Positions 62,826 through 64,000 of a DNA stretch of 64,000 nt are shown in pieces (position 1 is the first letter of the stretch; each line of letters opens with the position of its first letter). The translations under genes and the position numbers were made by a program. Below the pieces are notes generated by a model, which saw only the letters and a list, made by a program, of their open reading frames with translations, was not told where the DNA came from and made no database searches. The DNA comes from Pedobacter ginsenosidimutans. GTDB taxonomy: Bacteria > Bacteroidota > Bacteroidia > Sphingobacteriales > Sphingobacteriaceae. The stretch covers positions 124,001-188,000 of the forward strand of contig NZ_LMZQ01000004.1 in assembly GCF_001442625.1 (NCBI RefSeq), written 5' to 3'.

Positions 62826-63197
62826 TGATGATTAGTTAGTTAGGTTTGATTATCAACTAAAAGTATCAACTTTTTTAACTGCCATTTAACAGCTTTTTAG
62901 CTAAATGAAACCATATTTTAACTTAAAAAATTAACATTATTTAACATTTAACCCTGTACAACCTTCCTTACTCAACCAAAAACATGCTCCTATTGCGCAT
63001 AATGGCACTTTAAAACAAAATAAGTCATATTTTCAATCATTTTCGAAACACATTCTGCTAATTAATTAGCATATGAATTTTTATATTAAATATTTGAAAA
63101 AATCTAAGAATAGTTGCCACTAAAACGTTAAACTAATCTTTTAGTAATCCCTAACCGCCAAATCGAAAATCCCCATAAACATATATTATTTCATGCT
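62826..63197. other. AT-rich divergent spacer between SusC and the siderophore receptor
   Basis: Very AT-rich with TTAACATT repeats (62930-62950). It must hold the SusCD promoter, but I find no clear box, repeat or RNA gene in this part. Confidence 0.4.
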
Positions 63198-63216
63198 ATT
63201 TAGAATAATTCAAAAT
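63198..63216 (+). promoter_or_regulatory. Fur-like box 1
   Basis: ATTTAGAATAATTCAAAAT, a 9-1-9 palindrome with one mismatch, similar to iron-dependent Fur operators. It lies 69 bp before the receptor's ATG. Confidence 0.5.
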
Positions 63217-63255
63217 AATTTGGATAATAAGATTTTCTATCGTTATTTTGCGGCT

Positions 63256-63274
63256 GTTTAGAATTAATCCAAAT
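63256..63274 (+). promoter_or_regulatory. Fur-like box 2 (weaker)
   Basis: GTTTAGAATTAATCCAAAT, sharing TTTAGAAT with box 1 but less symmetric. It lies just downstream of a TATTTTG promoter-like box (63244-63250), so binding here would block transcription. Confidence 0.4.
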
Positions 63275-63284
63275 AAATACTATC

Positions 63285-64000
63285 ATGCTTAAAATCAAAC
63301 TTTTCAGTTTAACATTTCTCTTAACTTTTACCAGTACACTTTGCTTTGCCCAGCAATTTTCGACCATAAGTGGCACTGTTACCACTTCTGATGGTAAACC
63401 TGCTGCTTATATTTCGGTTGGTTTAAAAGGAAAAGGCATGGGGAATGTAACCAATGAAAAGGGTATTTTCGAAATCCAGAGAGTTAAACCAGGATCTTAT
63501 ACCTTAAGGGTATCGGCTGTTGGTATCCAAAACATAGAAAAACAAGTAGTTATTACTGCTGGCGAAAACAAAACGGTTGATTTTGTAATCAATCAGAATT
63601 CAAATCAGCTTAATGAGGTAAATATTAATCAGGGCGTAAATAAGTATATCGCTAAGAAAAGTGAATTTGTTTCAAAAATGCCCCTAAATAATTTGGAAAA
63701 CCCTCAGGTTTATACCACGATTACGAAAGAAACAATGGCCGATCAGCTTGTATTTTCGGTTGATGATGCAGCCCGGAATGCAACCGGTGTTCAAAAAATG
63801 TGGGAAGCAACCTCCCGTGGAGGTGATGGTGGTGCTTATTACGCATCAAGAGGTTTTATTGTACAGGCTAAACTGAGAAATGGAATTGCTGGTAACGTAA
63901 CCGGCCGTAACGATGCTGCTAACTTAGAAAATGTAGAGTTTATTAAAGGCCCATCTGCTACCTTATTCGGTAGTACATTAACCTCATATGGTGGTCTAAT
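63285..64000 (+). CDS. TonB-dependent siderophore receptor (3' end outside window)
   Basis: 238 visible residues. Signal peptide ending CFAQQ, a carboxypeptidase-like domain (SGTVTTSDGKPAAYISVGLKG...NEKGIFEI), then the plug: ITKETMADQLVFSVDDAARNATGVQ, YASRGFIVQAKLRNGI and ENVEFIKGPSATLFGS, typical of siderophore receptors (FhuA/FecA class). It has no stop in the window. The upstream Fur-like boxes support iron control. The ligand is unknown. Confidence 0.9.
   Translation, partial: MLKIKLFSLTFLLTFTSTLCFAQQFSTISGTVTTSDGKPAAYISVGLKGKGMGNVTNEKGIFEIQRVKPGSYTLRVSAVGIQNIEKQVVITAGENKTVDFVINQNSNQLNEVNINQGVNKYIAKKSEFVSKMPLNNLENPQVYTTITKETMADQLVFSVDDAARNATGVQKMWEATSRGGDGGAYYASRGFIVQAKLRNGIAGNVTGRNDAANLENVEFIKGPSATLFGSTLTSYGGL

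Overview
The window looks like chromosome of a Bacteroidota bacterium of the Sphingobacteriaceae, most likely Pedobacter or a close relative. The grounds are an AT-rich genome with long spacers, TAnnTTTG promoter boxes instead of E. coli-type ones, almost no Shine-Dalgarno sequences, a SusC/SusD pair, LVIVD and DUF4397 lipoproteins, a fused alpha/beta 2-oxoacid dehydrogenase E1, and an arginine pathway that runs through N-acylated intermediates.

Layout. 1-5.2 kb: the end of an unknown gene and two tandem paralogous exported proteins of about 810 aa, made by a duplication that left a relic of the upstream gene between them. 5.2-12.5 kb: housekeeping genes (a stand-alone KAS III, clpS, a thioredoxin-like protein, rsmA, pdxA, an MFS carrier, a sulfurtransferase) separated by many repeats. 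12.6-17.6 kb: the lipid-synthesis block yceD-rpmF-plsX-fabH-accB-accC. 17.8-27.3 kb: LVIVD lipoprotein, tatC, rpiB, M28 peptidase, lutB-like protein, fused E1, adenine deaminase. 27.4-34.4 kb: SprT-like protein, a GxxExxY gene in what looks like a small mobile cassette, a PIF1-like helicase, prfC and a GH32 enzyme.

34.4-39.1 kb is the most unusual part. A WYL-domain regulator diverges from an operon of an SPFH/slipin-like protein and the RNA ligase RtcB. The 1-kb spacer between them holds a tandem row of degenerate tRNA-like modules, each lacking a different part of a tRNA, preceded by GNRA-type and GC-rich hairpins. I read this as an RNA-repair locus that carries its own tRNA-like sensor, decoy or substrate RNA under WYL control. 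That is inference and is marked so.

39.1-41.7 kb: a toxin/antitoxin pair with a frameshifted toxin, an aminotransferase, and an intact RelE/ParE-type pair. 41.7-55 kb: argH, an S9 peptidase facing the other way, then a long minus-strand arginine operon (GNAT acyltransferase, argG, argC, a frameshifted four-helix-bundle gene, argD, an argF-like transcarbamylase, argB, proC, an argE-like deacylase). Its spacers are filled with 7-bp-period repeats and paired hairpins. 55.5-64 kb: a DUF4397 lipoprotein, a SusC/SusD locus with two accessory lipoproteins, and the start of a TonB-dependent siderophore receptor behind Fur-like boxes.

Several start codons were moved downstream from the longest reading frame where a signal peptide, family alignment or ATG supported it. 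No CRISPR array, rRNA operon, intact tRNA gene, prophage or complete insertion sequence was seen.
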